From Martinezella multihospitum (lineage in GTDB: Bacteria; Pseudomonadota; Alphaproteobacteria; Rhizobiales; Rhizobiaceae): a stretch of 64,000 bases of DNA. The notes beneath the pieces are model-generated. The model saw only the letters and a list, made by a program, of their open reading frames with translations, was not told the DNA's origin and did not search any database. Shown here in pieces: positions 27,146 through 35,112 of this stretch. The DNA lies in contig NZ_FMAG01000002.1 in assembly GCF_900094585.1 (NCBI RefSeq), forward strand, positions 698,007 through 762,006, written 5' to 3'. The translations under genes were made by a program, and so were the position numbers. Every line of letters begins with the position of its first letter. The first letter of the stretch is position 1.

Positions 27146-28123
27146 TCAGATTTTCGTGTCTTGTTTGGGTGTGTCGGCATTCTTGTTCGGGGTGAGCGAT
27201 ATCGCCTTGCGGGTATCGTAAAGGCCGAGAACGAGAATGATGAAGAGCGGCAGCGTCAGCAGGAAGGTCATCAGGTAGCAGATGATCAGCACCGGCAGGC
27301 GCCAATCCTTGCCGCGTGTCCGGTAATGCAGCGATGCAAAGCCGGAAACGATGAAGCCCGCGCCGAAGGCACCGAGCACGGCGGCGGCGATGAGGCCGAG
27401 GACGCCACCGAAGAAGATCGCGACGATCGCCGCGAGAAAAACGAAGATTGCATTGCGATTCATGCGCAGCGCCGAGGGAATGTCCTCGCGCGGACGCAGA
27501 TTGTGGCTCGAAGCCGCGACGATGCGGGTCGCCACATAATAGGCGGCCAGCAGCATCATGACCCAGATCATGCCCCAGGCGATCGGGATCATATAGAGCA
27601 TCAGCGACTTCATCTTCGCGATCGCAACCGGATTGAGCTGAAGATCGGGAGACTGCTGGTTCACCGCGGTGATGTAGGCGTCGACGACTTGGCTCACCAG
27701 ATCGGCACCGTAGCCCATGACTGCGCCGGCGACGATGATGACGACGGCAGCGAGACCGCACAGGTGCAGCATGATGTCGGAGAGCGGATACCAGGCCATC
27801 AGATTGTCCGGGCCTCCGAGTTCGGAGGCGGGACGCGCCAGATTGGCGAGATGGCTGAGCCATGCCGGGATCAGCGTCAAAAGGACGACGAACAGCCCGA
27901 AATAGACCGACTGCGTGATCGTACCGACGATGCCGGCTGCCACGACGGCAACGATGACGGCCATATTGCCCCAGCCGAGGCCGACGATCAGAATCGGCAG
28001 AGCGGAAAGCGCACCGAACAGGATGAACAGCAATGGCTGCACCGTCGCGCCATACACGAGTAGGGCGGCGGTCAGACCGGCGAGCGCGCCGATGCCAAGC
28101 TCTTTTGCGTTCAACTTTTTCAC
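27146..28123 (-). CDS. DUF2232 integral membrane protein
   Basis: The protein has 325 residues and about eight hydrophobic segments, with a short basic N-terminus and a hydrophilic C-terminus, so it is an inner-membrane protein. It fits DUF2232, members of which sit between rpsR and rplI in alphaproteobacteria. No catalytic residues stand out. Resemblance to energy-coupling or YybS-like membrane proteins has been noted for the family, but I cannot confirm that here. Its fixed place inside a ribosomal protein operon suggests a conserved but undescribed role. A hairpin in the gap after rpsR could lower its expression relative to the ribosomal genes. Confidence 0.82.
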   Translation of the reverse strand: MKKLNAKELGIGALAGLTAALLVYGATVQPLLFILFGALSALPILIVGLGWGNMAVIVAVVAAGIVGTITQSVYFGLFVVLLTLIPAWLSHLANLARPASELGGPDNLMAWYPLSDIMLHLCGLAAVVIIVAGAVMGYGADLVSQVVDAYITAVNQQSPDLQLNPVAIAKMKSLMLYMIPIAWGMIWVMMLLAAYYVATRIVAASSHNLRPREDIPSALRMNRNAIFVFLAAIVAIFFGGVLGLIAAAVLGAFGAGFIVSGFASLHYRTRGKDWRLPVLIICYLMTFLLTLPLFIILVLGLYDTRKAISLTPNKNADTPKQDTKI

Positions 28124-28240
28124 GTCGCTGTCCTGCTTCGTATCGAGCAGTTAGAGGATGCCTTCGCCACGCGGGCCTGAAAGCTTATCCCCAACATGGG
28201 GTTTCAAGGTTCCGATCCGCGCCCATCGCGAAAGGGAGAA

Positions 28241-28262
28241 GGGAAGGCATCGCTGCCTTCCC
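28241..28262 (-). terminator. Hairpin after rpsR, possible attenuator
   Basis: A perfect 9-bp stem (GGGAAGGCA/TGCCTTCCC) with a 4-base loop starts 26 bases beyond the rpsR stop codon. TTCTCCC follows on the minus strand, so the T-tract is weak. It may partly terminate or act as an mRNA 3'-end barrier inside the operon. Confidence 0.6.
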
Positions 28263-28287
28263 CTAATTCATCTGGCGTCGGTCGCTA

Positions 28288-28536
28288 TTAAGCGACGACG
28301 TAGGGCAGTAGGCCGAGGAAACGGGCGCGCTTGATCGCCTGGGCGAGTTCGCGCTGCTTCTTCTGGGAAACGGCCGTGATACGGGACGGAACGATCTTGC
28401 CGCGCTCGGAAATGTAGCGCTGCAGGAGACGAACGTCCTTGTAGTCGATGCGCGGCGCATTGGCGCCCGAGAACGGGCAGGTCTTGCGGCGGCGATGGAA
28501 CGGACGGCGGACCGGTGCGGAGGAAACTTCAGACAT
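28288..28536 (-). CDS. rpsR: 30S ribosomal protein S18
   Basis: The protein has 82 residues, starting at [19 protein letters not shown] lies eight bases before the ATG. The S18 signature runs from [19 protein letters not shown] to [21 protein letters not shown]18 binds with S6 on the platform of the small subunit. The gene is 12 bases after rpsF, so the S6-S18 partners are co-translated. A TTG two codons upstream is not needed. Confidence 0.97.
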   Translation of the reverse strand: MSEVSSAPVRRPFHRRRKTCPFSGANAPRIDYKDVRLLQRYISERGKIVPSRITAVSQKKQRELAQAIKRARFLGLLPYVVA

Positions 28537-28548
28537 TCTCAAATCTCC

Positions 28549-28995
28549 TTATACGCGGTCTTCGCGCGGACGGCGCGGACGGTCTTCGCGGTCACCACGA
28601 TCCGGGCGCGGACCACGATCGCCGAAGCTGCGCTCCGGGCGGTCGCCATCGCGGCGCGGACGGTCGTCACGGTCGCGCTTCTGCATCATGGCAGACGGGC
28701 CATCTTCGTGCTTCTCGACAGCGATCGTCATGTAACGCAGGACGTCTTCGCTGATGCGCATCTGGCGTTCCATTTCCTGGATCGCAGCGGCCGGAGCATC
28801 GATGTCCATCAGGGCGTAGTGAGCCTTGCGGTTCTTCTTGATGCGATAGGTGAGGGACTTGAGGCCCCAGTTCTCGATACGCCCGACTTTACCGCCATGA
28901 GCTTCGATGACACCCTTGTACTGTTCTACGAGGGCGTCGACCTGCTGAGCGGAAATATCCTGCCGGGCAAGGAATACATGTTCGTAAAGAGCCAT
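28549..28995 (-). CDS. rpsF: 30S ribosomal protein S6
   Basis: The protein has 148 residues. The first 100 or so are a normal S6 ferredoxin-like fold ([34 protein letters not shown]). The last 43 residues (106-148) are almost only Arg, Asp, Gly, Pro and Glu in RD/RP repeats. This makes the protein longer than E. coli S6, which has its own glutamylated tail. S6 heads the rpsF-rpsR-DUF2232-rplI operon, with a promoter about 220 bases upstream and a structured leader. Confidence 0.97.
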   Translation of the reverse strand: MALYEHVFLARQDISAQQVDALVEQYKGVIEAHGGKVGRIENWGLKSLTYRIKKNRKAHYALMDIDAPAAAIQEMERQMRISEDVLRYMTIAVEKHEDGPSAMMQKRDRDDRPRRDGDRPERSFGDRGPRPDRGDREDRPRRPREDRV

Positions 28996-29217
28996 GGATA
29001 GCTTTGCCTTTCTTGCGTTGGTCTGAACCCGATATTCGGCGGCTAAGCCTCAACGACTGCTCCTGAGAGGGTAAACCCAAGCAAGAAAAGCGTTTCCGAG
29101 ACGGTCGAGAGCGGAGACACGGGAGGCTGGAACGCTTCCGTTCCGAACGATTCCCCTCGCGGAAAACCGGCCCTCCGTTCAGCCACCAGCCAAAAGACCG
29201 GGTTGCGAACAGGGCGG
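28996..29217 (-). promoter_or_regulatory. Long structured leader of the rpsF operon
   Basis: If transcription starts just after the promoter at 29218-29246, the mRNA has about 210 untranslated bases before rpsF. This leader folds at least once: GGAACG-gaag-CGTTCC at about 29129-29144 is a perfect 6-bp hairpin. Known S6:S18 leader RNAs in other phyla bind the S6-S18 complex and repress the operon. I cannot show that the same motif is present, so autoregulation is only a suggestion. Together with the upstream part to 29386 this 391-base gap holds no gene. Confidence 0.45.
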
Positions 29218-29246
29218 CTTATACGGATTTTTCTCCGAAAGGCAAG
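29218..29246 (-). promoter_or_regulatory. Sigma-70 type promoter of the rpsF operon
   Basis: On the minus strand CTTGCC (29246-29241) is followed after exactly 17 bases by TATAAG (29223-29218). This is a good match to the alphaproteobacterial housekeeping consensus and the best promoter I found in the window. Confidence 0.7.
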
Positions 29247-29386
29247 GGTACAGGCGAAATTATGCCGTGTTGCCCGTGAGCGGCGTTGATGCTCGGGCCA
29301 AATCGTGAGCTCCCGTCCGCCGCAGCGTTGCACCCGCCGCGCTCTCCCATATGATGAGATGCGAATTGCAGCAACAGGGATGGTTC

Positions 29387-30133
29387 ATGCGCATTTTTCT
29401 CGTTCGACACGGCGAATCCCTCGGCAATATCGATGACCGGGCCTATCGGCAGTTCGGCGATCACAATGTGCCGCTGACCGAATGGGGGCATCGGCAGGTG
29501 CTGCGGGCGGGCCAGGCGATGGCGGCCTATCTGAAAGGGCTGCCGAGTGCTGAACGGCGCAAGCTGAATGTCTGGTATTCGCCTTTCCTGCGGACACGGC
29601 AAAGCAAGGATGCACTGCTCGAGGTTCTGCCGGCCGACCTGATCGACGATGTCAGGGAGGATTATCTGTTGCGCGAACAGGATTTCGGCCTCTTCACCGA
29701 AATCTACGACCATGCCGAACAGAAACGGAAATTTCCCGACGAATTCGAGAAATGGGCGAGGCTGCGCAACAACAACGGCAAGTTCTATGCACGTCCGCCG
29801 GATGGCGAGAGCCGCGCCGACGTCGCCCAGCGCGTTCGATTGTTTCTGCAGACCGTCATGCACGACGCCGAAAACGGCAAGAACAACGTCATCATCGTCG
29901 GCCACGGCGTCACCAACCGGGCCTTCGAGATGAACTTCCTGCACCATCCGGTCGATTGGTTCGAGCAATCGGACAATCCGGGAAATGCCGATGTCACCTT
30001 GATCGCGGGGCGGAGTGCGCAAGGCTATAGCTCGATCCTGCTTCACAAATCCGTGGACAGGGTGAAAGGGCAGGAGGAGTTGAAGGAGGCTTATGGTTCG
30101 GGATTAGTGATTACGCCGAAGGCACAGCAATAG
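29387..30133 (+). CDS. Histidine phosphatase family protein (phosphoglycerate mutase-like)
   Basis: The protein has 248 residues, starting at MRIFLVRHGES; AGGGATGGTTC precedes this ATG, while an ATG 12 codons upstream has no site. The catalytic RHG motif is at residues 7-9, with the second His in VGHGVTNR near residue 170. WYSPFLRTRQS supplies the conserved Arg. The enzyme should form a phosphohistidine and act as a phosphatase or mutase in the cytoplasm; the substrate is unknown. It diverges from the rpsF operon. A short GACCG/CGGTC hairpin directly after the stop may be its terminator. Confidence 0.88.
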   Translation: MRIFLVRHGESLGNIDDRAYRQFGDHNVPLTEWGHRQVLRAGQAMAAYLKGLPSAERRKLNVWYSPFLRTRQSKDALLEVLPADLIDDVREDYLLREQDFGLFTEIYDHAEQKRKFPDEFEKWARLRNNNGKFYARPPDGESRADVAQRVRLFLQTVMHDAENGKNNVIIVGHGVTNRAFEMNFLHHPVDWFEQSDNPGNADVTLIAGRSAQGYSSILLHKSVDRVKGQEELKEAYGSGLVITPKAQQ

Positions 30134-30288
30134 ACCGCTTGCCATCGGTCTGGGTTTCCCTCGCAGCTTTATAAGTCTGTTTCCGCCGCCGCCGTGAGGC
30201 CAAACCTTTCGAACATGCGCTGCAATCATGACTTGTGAAGCGACTGGACCTGTGGAATTCATGGCTTGGCTGAGACGGGGGTTGGGCT

Positions 30289-31479
30289 GTGGGGATACTA
30301 AGGAAGAATTTTGCTTTGGGGAGCGTTGCTTTGGGCCTTGCCCTTCTCGGTGAGGATGCTGCAGCACAGTTGAGCTACGACGTTCGAACCGCAGATGACG
30401 GAATTACCTATATCACGGTGAACGGCAGCTTCGAGGCCGACGATGATTTGAGCTTGTTCCGCAATAAGGCTGTTTCTAGCCATGCTATTTACGTCGGCTT
30501 CGACAGCGGCGGTGGAAATGTATACAAGGCATTGGAACTCGGTCGGCTGATTAGATCTCTGGGGCTAAGCACTCTCGCTGTAAGAAGCGCCGAATGCTCT
30601 TCGGCTTGTTCCTTGTCATTTCTTGGCGGAGTAGGCCGTTTTGCCGAACCAGGCTCGATCGGCGTTCACAAGTCTTCATTCGCGGATACAAAGGGAATGA
30701 ATGTCGAGGACGCCGTTGCAGCCGTTCAGCGGCAGACCGCCGACGTGATTACTTATATGAACGAGATGGGTGTCGATCCAGGCTTGCTGCAACTCACGCT
30801 CAAGTACGACAGCAACGATATGCGCTATCTGTCCTCAAGCGAAATGACACAGTTTCGGGTAACGACTGTGTCATACCAGGAGCTTCAGGAGTTCGAGGCA
30901 AAGTCGTTGTCTAACAAGGTTCCGCCGGCAAGTGCTGAAGCGCGTAAGGCCGCTCAGCCACTGAGCGAGGATTCGCCGCTTCTGCAAATTCCGATCCCAA
31001 GAAACGGCATTGTTCAAGACGACACTGGCGAGGTCCTGCTCAAGACCAGTCGGGACATGAGCGCCAAGACGATTGCCGCTTTTCCGAATGGGAGCGAGTT
31101 GACGATCAAGAAGAGCATCGGCGACTGGTATCGTGTGTCGATCGGCAAAAAATCCGGCTATATGCGTCAGACGTCGGTGTGGGTGCGCGAGTTCGAAGAA
31201 AATCGCTTTGGCAAACAATATATTGAAATAACCGTCGATCCGTTGTTGAAGACAGCTCTGCAGTTGGCCAGGGAGTCAAACCCTCCCATGGCGATCCATT
31301 TGACTGCACAGGGCCGTTATGCCGTGACCATTAAAGACACATACGATAAAAATATCACCCCGCTGGTATATCAGCACCTTATGGGGAGTAAAAAAATCCC
31401 CCTCAGTGCCATTATCACCCACGGCAACAACTACGTTCGCGAAATCTGCTGTAGCGCTTCCACCATAACGGCCGAATAA
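30289..31479 (+). CDS. Secreted ClpP-fold serine protease-like protein with SH3 domain
   Basis: The protein has 396 residues from a GTG start at 30289, behind a G-rich site; a stop codon 18 bases upstream excludes a longer form. A signal peptide (about 1-26, ending DAAAQ) sends it to the periplasm. Residues about 30-200 look like a ClpP/crotonase-fold domain of the COG3904 kind. Ser105 in ECSSACS, His127 in GVHKSSF and Asp177 in NDMRYLS have ClpP-like spacing (22 and 50 residues apart, against 25 and 49). Residues about 240-300 are a bacterial SH3 domain (IAAFPNGSELTIKKS, GDWYRVSIGKKSGYM). The last 95 residues match nothing I recognise. GC is lower than its neighbours. It stands alone. Substrate and role are unknown. 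Confidence 0.72.
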   Translation: MGILRKNFALGSVALGLALLGEDAAAQLSYDVRTADDGITYITVNGSFEADDDLSLFRNKAVSSHAIYVGFDSGGGNVYKALELGRLIRSLGLSTLAVRSAECSSACSLSFLGGVGRFAEPGSIGVHKSSFADTKGMNVEDAVAAVQRQTADVITYMNEMGVDPGLLQLTLKYDSNDMRYLSSSEMTQFRVTTVSYQELQEFEAKSLSNKVPPASAEARKAAQPLSEDSPLLQIPIPRNGIVQDDTGEVLLKTSRDMSAKTIAAFPNGSELTIKKSIGDWYRVSIGKKSGYMRQTSVWVREFEENRFGKQYIEITVDPLLKTALQLARESNPPMAIHLTAQGRYAVTIKDTYDKNITPLVYQHLMGSKKIPLSAIITHGNNYVREICCSASTITAE

Positions 31480-31503
31480 GCGGGCGGGCTTGTCCGCTTA
31501 TTC
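31474..31503. terminator. Bidirectional terminator between convergent genes
   Basis: A perfect 10-bp stem (GAATAAGCGG/CCGCTTATTC) with a 10-base loop overlaps the stop codon of the ClpP-like gene. It lies in the 49-base gap before the aldo/keto reductase stop. T-tracts are short on both sides. Confidence 0.6.
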
Positions 31504-31528
31504 GCTTTGAATCCTACCGGCAGGTTCC

Positions 31529-32572
31529 TCACATCGGCATCGGATATTTCCGGTGCACCTGCTCGATCTCGGCCAATGCCTCTGCGGGCAGCGTCACATA
31601 GGCTGAAGCCACATCGGTCTCGAGCTGCGCCATCGTCGTGGCACCGATGATGACGGAAGCCATGAAGGGCTTGGCGAGGCAGTAGGCGAGCGCCAGCTTC
31701 GACGGATCGATGCCGTATTTGGCGGCGATTTCCAGATAGGCCTTGACCGGCGGTTCCTGCAGCGGCTGCAGGCGGCCGCCGATGTCTTGGTTGATCGAGC
31801 CGCGCGAGCCGGCCGGGCGGGCGCCGCCGACATATTTGCCGGTGAGGATGCCGCCGGCGAGCGGCGAATAGGCGAGCAGACCGACATCTTCGTGATGCGA
31901 CAGTTCGGCCAGATCGAGGTCGAAATGCCGGTAGAGCAGATTATATTCGTTCTGCGTGGTGGCGACGCGCGGCAGGCCCCTCTGCTCTGCAATCGTCAGA
32001 TATTTCTGGATGCCCCAGGTCGTCTCGTTCGAGAGGCCGACGGCGCGGATCTTGCCGGCCTTCACCAGCTCGCCCATCGTCTCCAGGATCTCGGTGATAT
32101 CGGCGATAGCCTTCTCGCGATCCTGGTTGAAGGGATTGTAGCGCCAGTTCTGACGGAAATGGAAATGGCCGCGGTTCGGCCAGTGGACCTGATAGAGGTC
32201 GATATAGTCGGTCTTCAGCCGCTTCAGGCTGGCATCAACAGCCGCGTTGATATTGGCAGCATCCGGACCTTGTCCGCCGCGCAGATATTCGCGGCCCGGG
32301 CCGGCAACCTTGGTGGCGAGCACGACATCCTTACGTTTGCCGGTCTTCTCGAACCAGGTGCCGATATATTCCTCGGTGCGGCCCTGCGTTTCCGGCCCCA
32401 CAGGCGTCGTCGGATACATTTCGGCGGTGTCGAAGAAATTAATGCCCTTTTGGATCGCATAATCCATCTGTTCATGGGCTTCGGCTTCGCTGTTCTGCGT
32501 GCCCCAGGTCATCGTGCCCAGGCAGATCTGCGAAACGGAAATATCGGTGCGGCCTAAATTCTTATATTTCAT
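31529..32572 (-). CDS. Aldo/keto reductase, Tas-like
   Basis: The protein has 347 residues from MKYKNLGRTDISVSQICLGTMTWG; CAAGG lies seven bases before the ATG. It is a TIM-barrel NADPH-dependent reductase. The catalytic Tyr is in FFDTAEMYP near residue 54, the Lys in ATKVAGPGRE near 90, and the His in YQVHWPNRG near 132. GLSNETTWG and the C-terminal SVIIGATTMAQL cofactor-binding segment are also typical. Length and the QNSEAEAHEQMDYA region resemble E. coli Tas. The substrate is unknown. It is monocistronic, about 195 bases from the divergent fabD. Confidence 0.9.
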   Translation of the reverse strand: MKYKNLGRTDISVSQICLGTMTWGTQNSEAEAHEQMDYAIQKGINFFDTAEMYPTTPVGPETQGRTEEYIGTWFEKTGKRKDVVLATKVAGPGREYLRGGQGPDAANINAAVDASLKRLKTDYIDLYQVHWPNRGHFHFRQNWRYNPFNQDREKAIADITEILETMGELVKAGKIRAVGLSNETTWGIQKYLTIAEQRGLPRVATTQNEYNLLYRHFDLDLAELSHHEDVGLLAYSPLAGGILTGKYVGGARPAGSRGSINQDIGGRLQPLQEPPVKAYLEIAAKYGIDPSKLALAYCLAKPFMASVIIGATTMAQLETDVASAYVTLPAEALAEIEQVHRKYPMPM

Positions 32573-32767
32573 GGGAAAACCTTGGGGAATGGGAGAAAGC
32601 CAAAATGAATGAGGTCGCGAGAATTTAGGCCTGATCTGAGCGAGCGCAAGAAAAAAATCATTGCGCTTCGCGGGTGCAAAAGCCTGTGGCTGCGGGGCTT
32701 GCGCTATTGACTCCGCCGCAAACAATGTCATTGGGAAGCGAAACGACCCCTAAAAGGACGCTTTATA

Positions 32768-33712
32768 ATGACTGTTGCTTTCACATTTCCAGGCCAGGGC
32801 AGCCAAGCTGTCGGCATGGGCAAGGACCTTGCCGACAATTTCGTCGAGGCGCGCGCCGTCTTCGAGGAAGTCGATGAAGCGCTCGGTGAAAAGCTCTCCG
32901 ACGTCATCTTCAACGGCCCGGAAGACAGACTGACGCTGACGGCCAATGCGCAGCCGGCGCTGATGGCCGTCTCGCTCGCCGTCATCCGCGTGCTGCAGGC
33001 TCGCGGCCTCGATCTCAAGAGCAAGATCTCCTATGTCGCCGGCCATTCGCTCGGCGAATATTCCGCACTCTGTGCCGCCGGCACCTTCTCGCTTGCCGAT
33101 ACCGCGCGTCTGCTGCGCATTCGCGGCAACGCCATGCAGGCGGCCGTTCCGGTCGGCGTCGGCGCTATGGCTGCGATCATCGGTCTTGAACATGCTGACG
33201 TCATCGCCGTCTGCGCCGAGGCTTCCGAGCTCGGCGCCTGCCAGATCGCCAACGACAATGGTGGCGGCCAGATTGTTATCTCCGGCGAGAAAGCCCCGGT
33301 CGAAAAGGCTGCCGAGCTTGCGACCGCCAAGGGCGCCAAGCGTGCCATCCTGCTTCCGGTCTCCGCACCCTTCCACTCCACATTGATGGCACCGGCCGCA
33401 GAAGCGATGCGCGAAGCGCTTGCCGGCGTTGCCAAGGCCAACCCGGTCGTTCCAGTCATCACCAATGTCAAGGCTGCTCCGGTCACGGATGCGGATGAGA
33501 TCGCCAGGCTGCTGGTCGAACAGGTCACCGGCCAGGTCCGCTGGCGCGAGACGGTGGAATGGTTTGCCGCCAACAACGTGACAACATTGTATGAAATTGG
33601 CGCCGGCAAGGTGCTGACGGGCCTTGCTCGTCGCATCGACAAGACGGTCAACAGCATCGCCGTCAACAATGCTGCCGATATCGACACGGCGCTTGCAGCA
33701 TTGCTCGGCTGA
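32768..33712 (+). CDS. fabD: Malonyl-CoA:ACP transacylase
   Basis: The protein has 314 residues. The active-site Ser94 lies in GHSLGEYSA and the partner His203 in APFHSTLM. GQGSQ near the N-terminus forms the oxyanion hole. It transfers malonyl groups from CoA to acyl carrier protein at the start of fatty-acid synthesis. AAAGGACG precedes the ATG by about nine bases. It begins the fabD-fabG pair, with fabG 25 bases downstream, and the ACP and fabF genes follow. The 195-base upstream gap should hold the promoter. Confidence 0.97.
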   Translation: MTVAFTFPGQGSQAVGMGKDLADNFVEARAVFEEVDEALGEKLSDVIFNGPEDRLTLTANAQPALMAVSLAVIRVLQARGLDLKSKISYVAGHSLGEYSALCAAGTFSLADTARLLRIRGNAMQAAVPVGVGAMAAIIGLEHADVIAVCAEASELGACQIANDNGGGQIVISGEKAPVEKAAELATAKGAKRAILLPVSAPFHSTLMAPAAEAMREALAGVAKANPVVPVITNVKAAPVTDADEIARLLVEQVTGQVRWRETVEWFAANNVTTLYEIGAGKVLTGLARRIDKTVNSIAVNNAADIDTALAALLG

Positions 33713-33737
33713 CATATTCAAGGAACGAGGGACGCAC

Positions 33738-34475
33738 ATGCTTGATTTGACCGGCCGCAAGGCCCTGGTAACCGGCGCATCCGGCGGCATCGGTGAAGAA
33801 ATTGCCCGGCTCCTGCACAAGCAGGGCGCCATTGTCGGCCTGCACGGCACGCGCGTCGAAAAGCTGGAGGCGCTGGCCTCCGAGCTCGGCGATCGCGTCA
33901 AGATCTTCCCGGCCAACCTGTCGGACCGCGACGAAGTGAAGGCACTCGGCGCCAAGGCCGAAGAAGAACTCGGCGGCGTCGACATTCTCGTCAACAATGC
34001 CGGCATCACCAAGGACGGCCTCTTCGTGCGCATGAGCGACGAGGACTGGGACGCCGTGCTGGAAGTCAACCTCACTGCCGTCTTCCGCCTGACGCGCGAG
34101 CTGACCCATCCGATGATGCGCCGCCGCTACGGCCGCATCATCAACATCACCTCCGTCGTCGGCGTGACGGGCAATCCGGGTCAGGCGAACTATTGCGCCT
34201 CCAAGGCTGGCATGATCGGCTTCACTAAGTCGCTGGCGCAGGAAATCGCCACCCGCAACGTCACGGTCAACTGCGTTGCGCCGGGCTTTATCGAAAGCGC
34301 AATGACCGGCAAGCTGAACGACAAGCAGAAGGAAGCCATCATGGGGGCGATCCCCATGAAGCGCATGGGCACGGGTCAGGAAGTCGCTTCCGCCGTCGCT
34401 TATCTCGCTTCCTCGGAAGCCAGCTACGTCACGGGCCAGACGATCCATGTCAACGGTGGCATGGCGATGATCTAA
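33738..34475 (+). CDS. fabG: 3-oxoacyl-ACP reductase
   Basis: The protein has 245 residues from MLDLTGRKALVTGASGGIG, with AAGGAACGAGGGACG before the ATG. It is an SDR enzyme with Ser139, Tyr152 and Lys156 as the catalytic residues (ITSVVG, YCASKAG) and NNAG near residue 86. FabG reduces 3-oxoacyl-ACP with NADPH in each elongation cycle. It lies directly after fabD and before acpP, confirming that it is the fatty-acid enzyme and not another SDR. Confidence 0.97.
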   Translation: MLDLTGRKALVTGASGGIGEEIARLLHKQGAIVGLHGTRVEKLEALASELGDRVKIFPANLSDRDEVKALGAKAEEELGGVDILVNNAGITKDGLFVRMSDEDWDAVLEVNLTAVFRLTRELTHPMMRRRYGRIINITSVVGVTGNPGQANYCASKAGMIGFTKSLAQEIATRNVTVNCVAPGFIESAMTGKLNDKQKEAIMGAIPMKRMGTGQEVASAVAYLASSEASYVTGQTIHVNGGMAMI

Positions 34476-34761
34476 AGGAATTGCTGTTGGGGGGAACTTT
34501 CCCGCCAATAGCATGTTGAGCAACCCGGAGCCGGCTATTTTCTGGCTTTGCGACGGACTTAAACCGTGTTAAGCGGGCCATGACTGTGAACAGTCGTCCG
34601 GAAAATTCAGGCGGACTGGGCCACATTCAAGGCGCTGGACCGGATCTCAATGCCGGGTTGAACGGGTTTGCCAGCGGCGTCGGAACAGATGCTGCAGGTT
34701 TGAATTAGGGTAGGGATGTCACAAGGCATTCTCATCAGGACATAAGGTCGAGGAAACCGAC
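34476..34761. other. Intergenic region between fabG and acpP
   Basis: This 286-base gap has no gene. An imperfect hairpin at about 34483-34511 follows fabG. A TTAA-accgtg-TTAA palindrome is centred near 34565, and a GACTG-tgaa-CAGTC hairpin follows at about 34582. A 16-base string, TTTGAATTAGGGTAGG, near 34698 also occurs upstream of marR near 23039. A separate acpP promoter is likely here, since ACP is needed in large amounts. Confidence 0.45.
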
Positions 34762-34998
34762 ATGAGCGATATCGCAGAACGCGTAAAGAAAATTGTTGTT
34801 GATCATCTTGGCGTTGACGCCGACAAGGTTGTTGAAAGCGCAAGCTTCATCGACGATCTGGGTGCGGACTCGCTCGACACCGTCGAACTGGTCATGGCCT
34901 TCGAAGAAGAATTCGGCGTTGAAATCCCGGACGACGCTGCTGACTCGATCCTGACGGTCGGCGACGCGGTAAAGTTCATTGAGAAGGCTCAGGCCTAA
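34762..34998 (+). CDS. acpP: Acyl carrier protein
   Basis: The protein has 78 residues and is very acidic. Ser37 in GADSLDTVE is the 4'-phosphopantetheine attachment site. GAGGAAACCGAC gives a strong ribosome binding site. ACP carries the growing acyl chain for the Fab enzymes and supplies acyl groups to lipid A and phospholipid synthesis. Its place between fabG and fabF identifies it as the housekeeping AcpP rather than NodF or another specialised ACP. A hairpin follows the gene. Confidence 0.98.
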   Translation: MSDIAERVKKIVVDHLGVDADKVVESASFIDDLGADSLDTVELVMAFEEEFGVEIPDDAADSILTVGDAVKFIEKAQA

Positions 34999-35017
34999 TC
35001 TTTCGCGCTTTTTGACG

Positions 35018-35045
35018 GGGCGGGCTGAAGAGTCCGCCCTATTTC
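35018..35045 (+). terminator. Hairpin after acpP
   Basis: GGGCGG/CCGCCC arms, extended across one mismatch by CT/AG and with a 4-base loop, are followed by TATTTCG, 20 bases after the acpP stop. This would let acpP be made in excess over fabF, with partial read-through. Confidence 0.7.
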
Positions 35046-35112
35046 GTCCGGTGAAGCCGGCCGAAGCATATTTATACGCATATCATCATAAAAAGACGGG
35101 GGTCTGCGGGCG

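Noticed and set aside
27126..27863. Extension of rplI upstream to 27863
   Set aside because: The region codes for the DUF2232 membrane protein in another frame, and L9 begins at MEVILLERI behind a good ribosome binding site.
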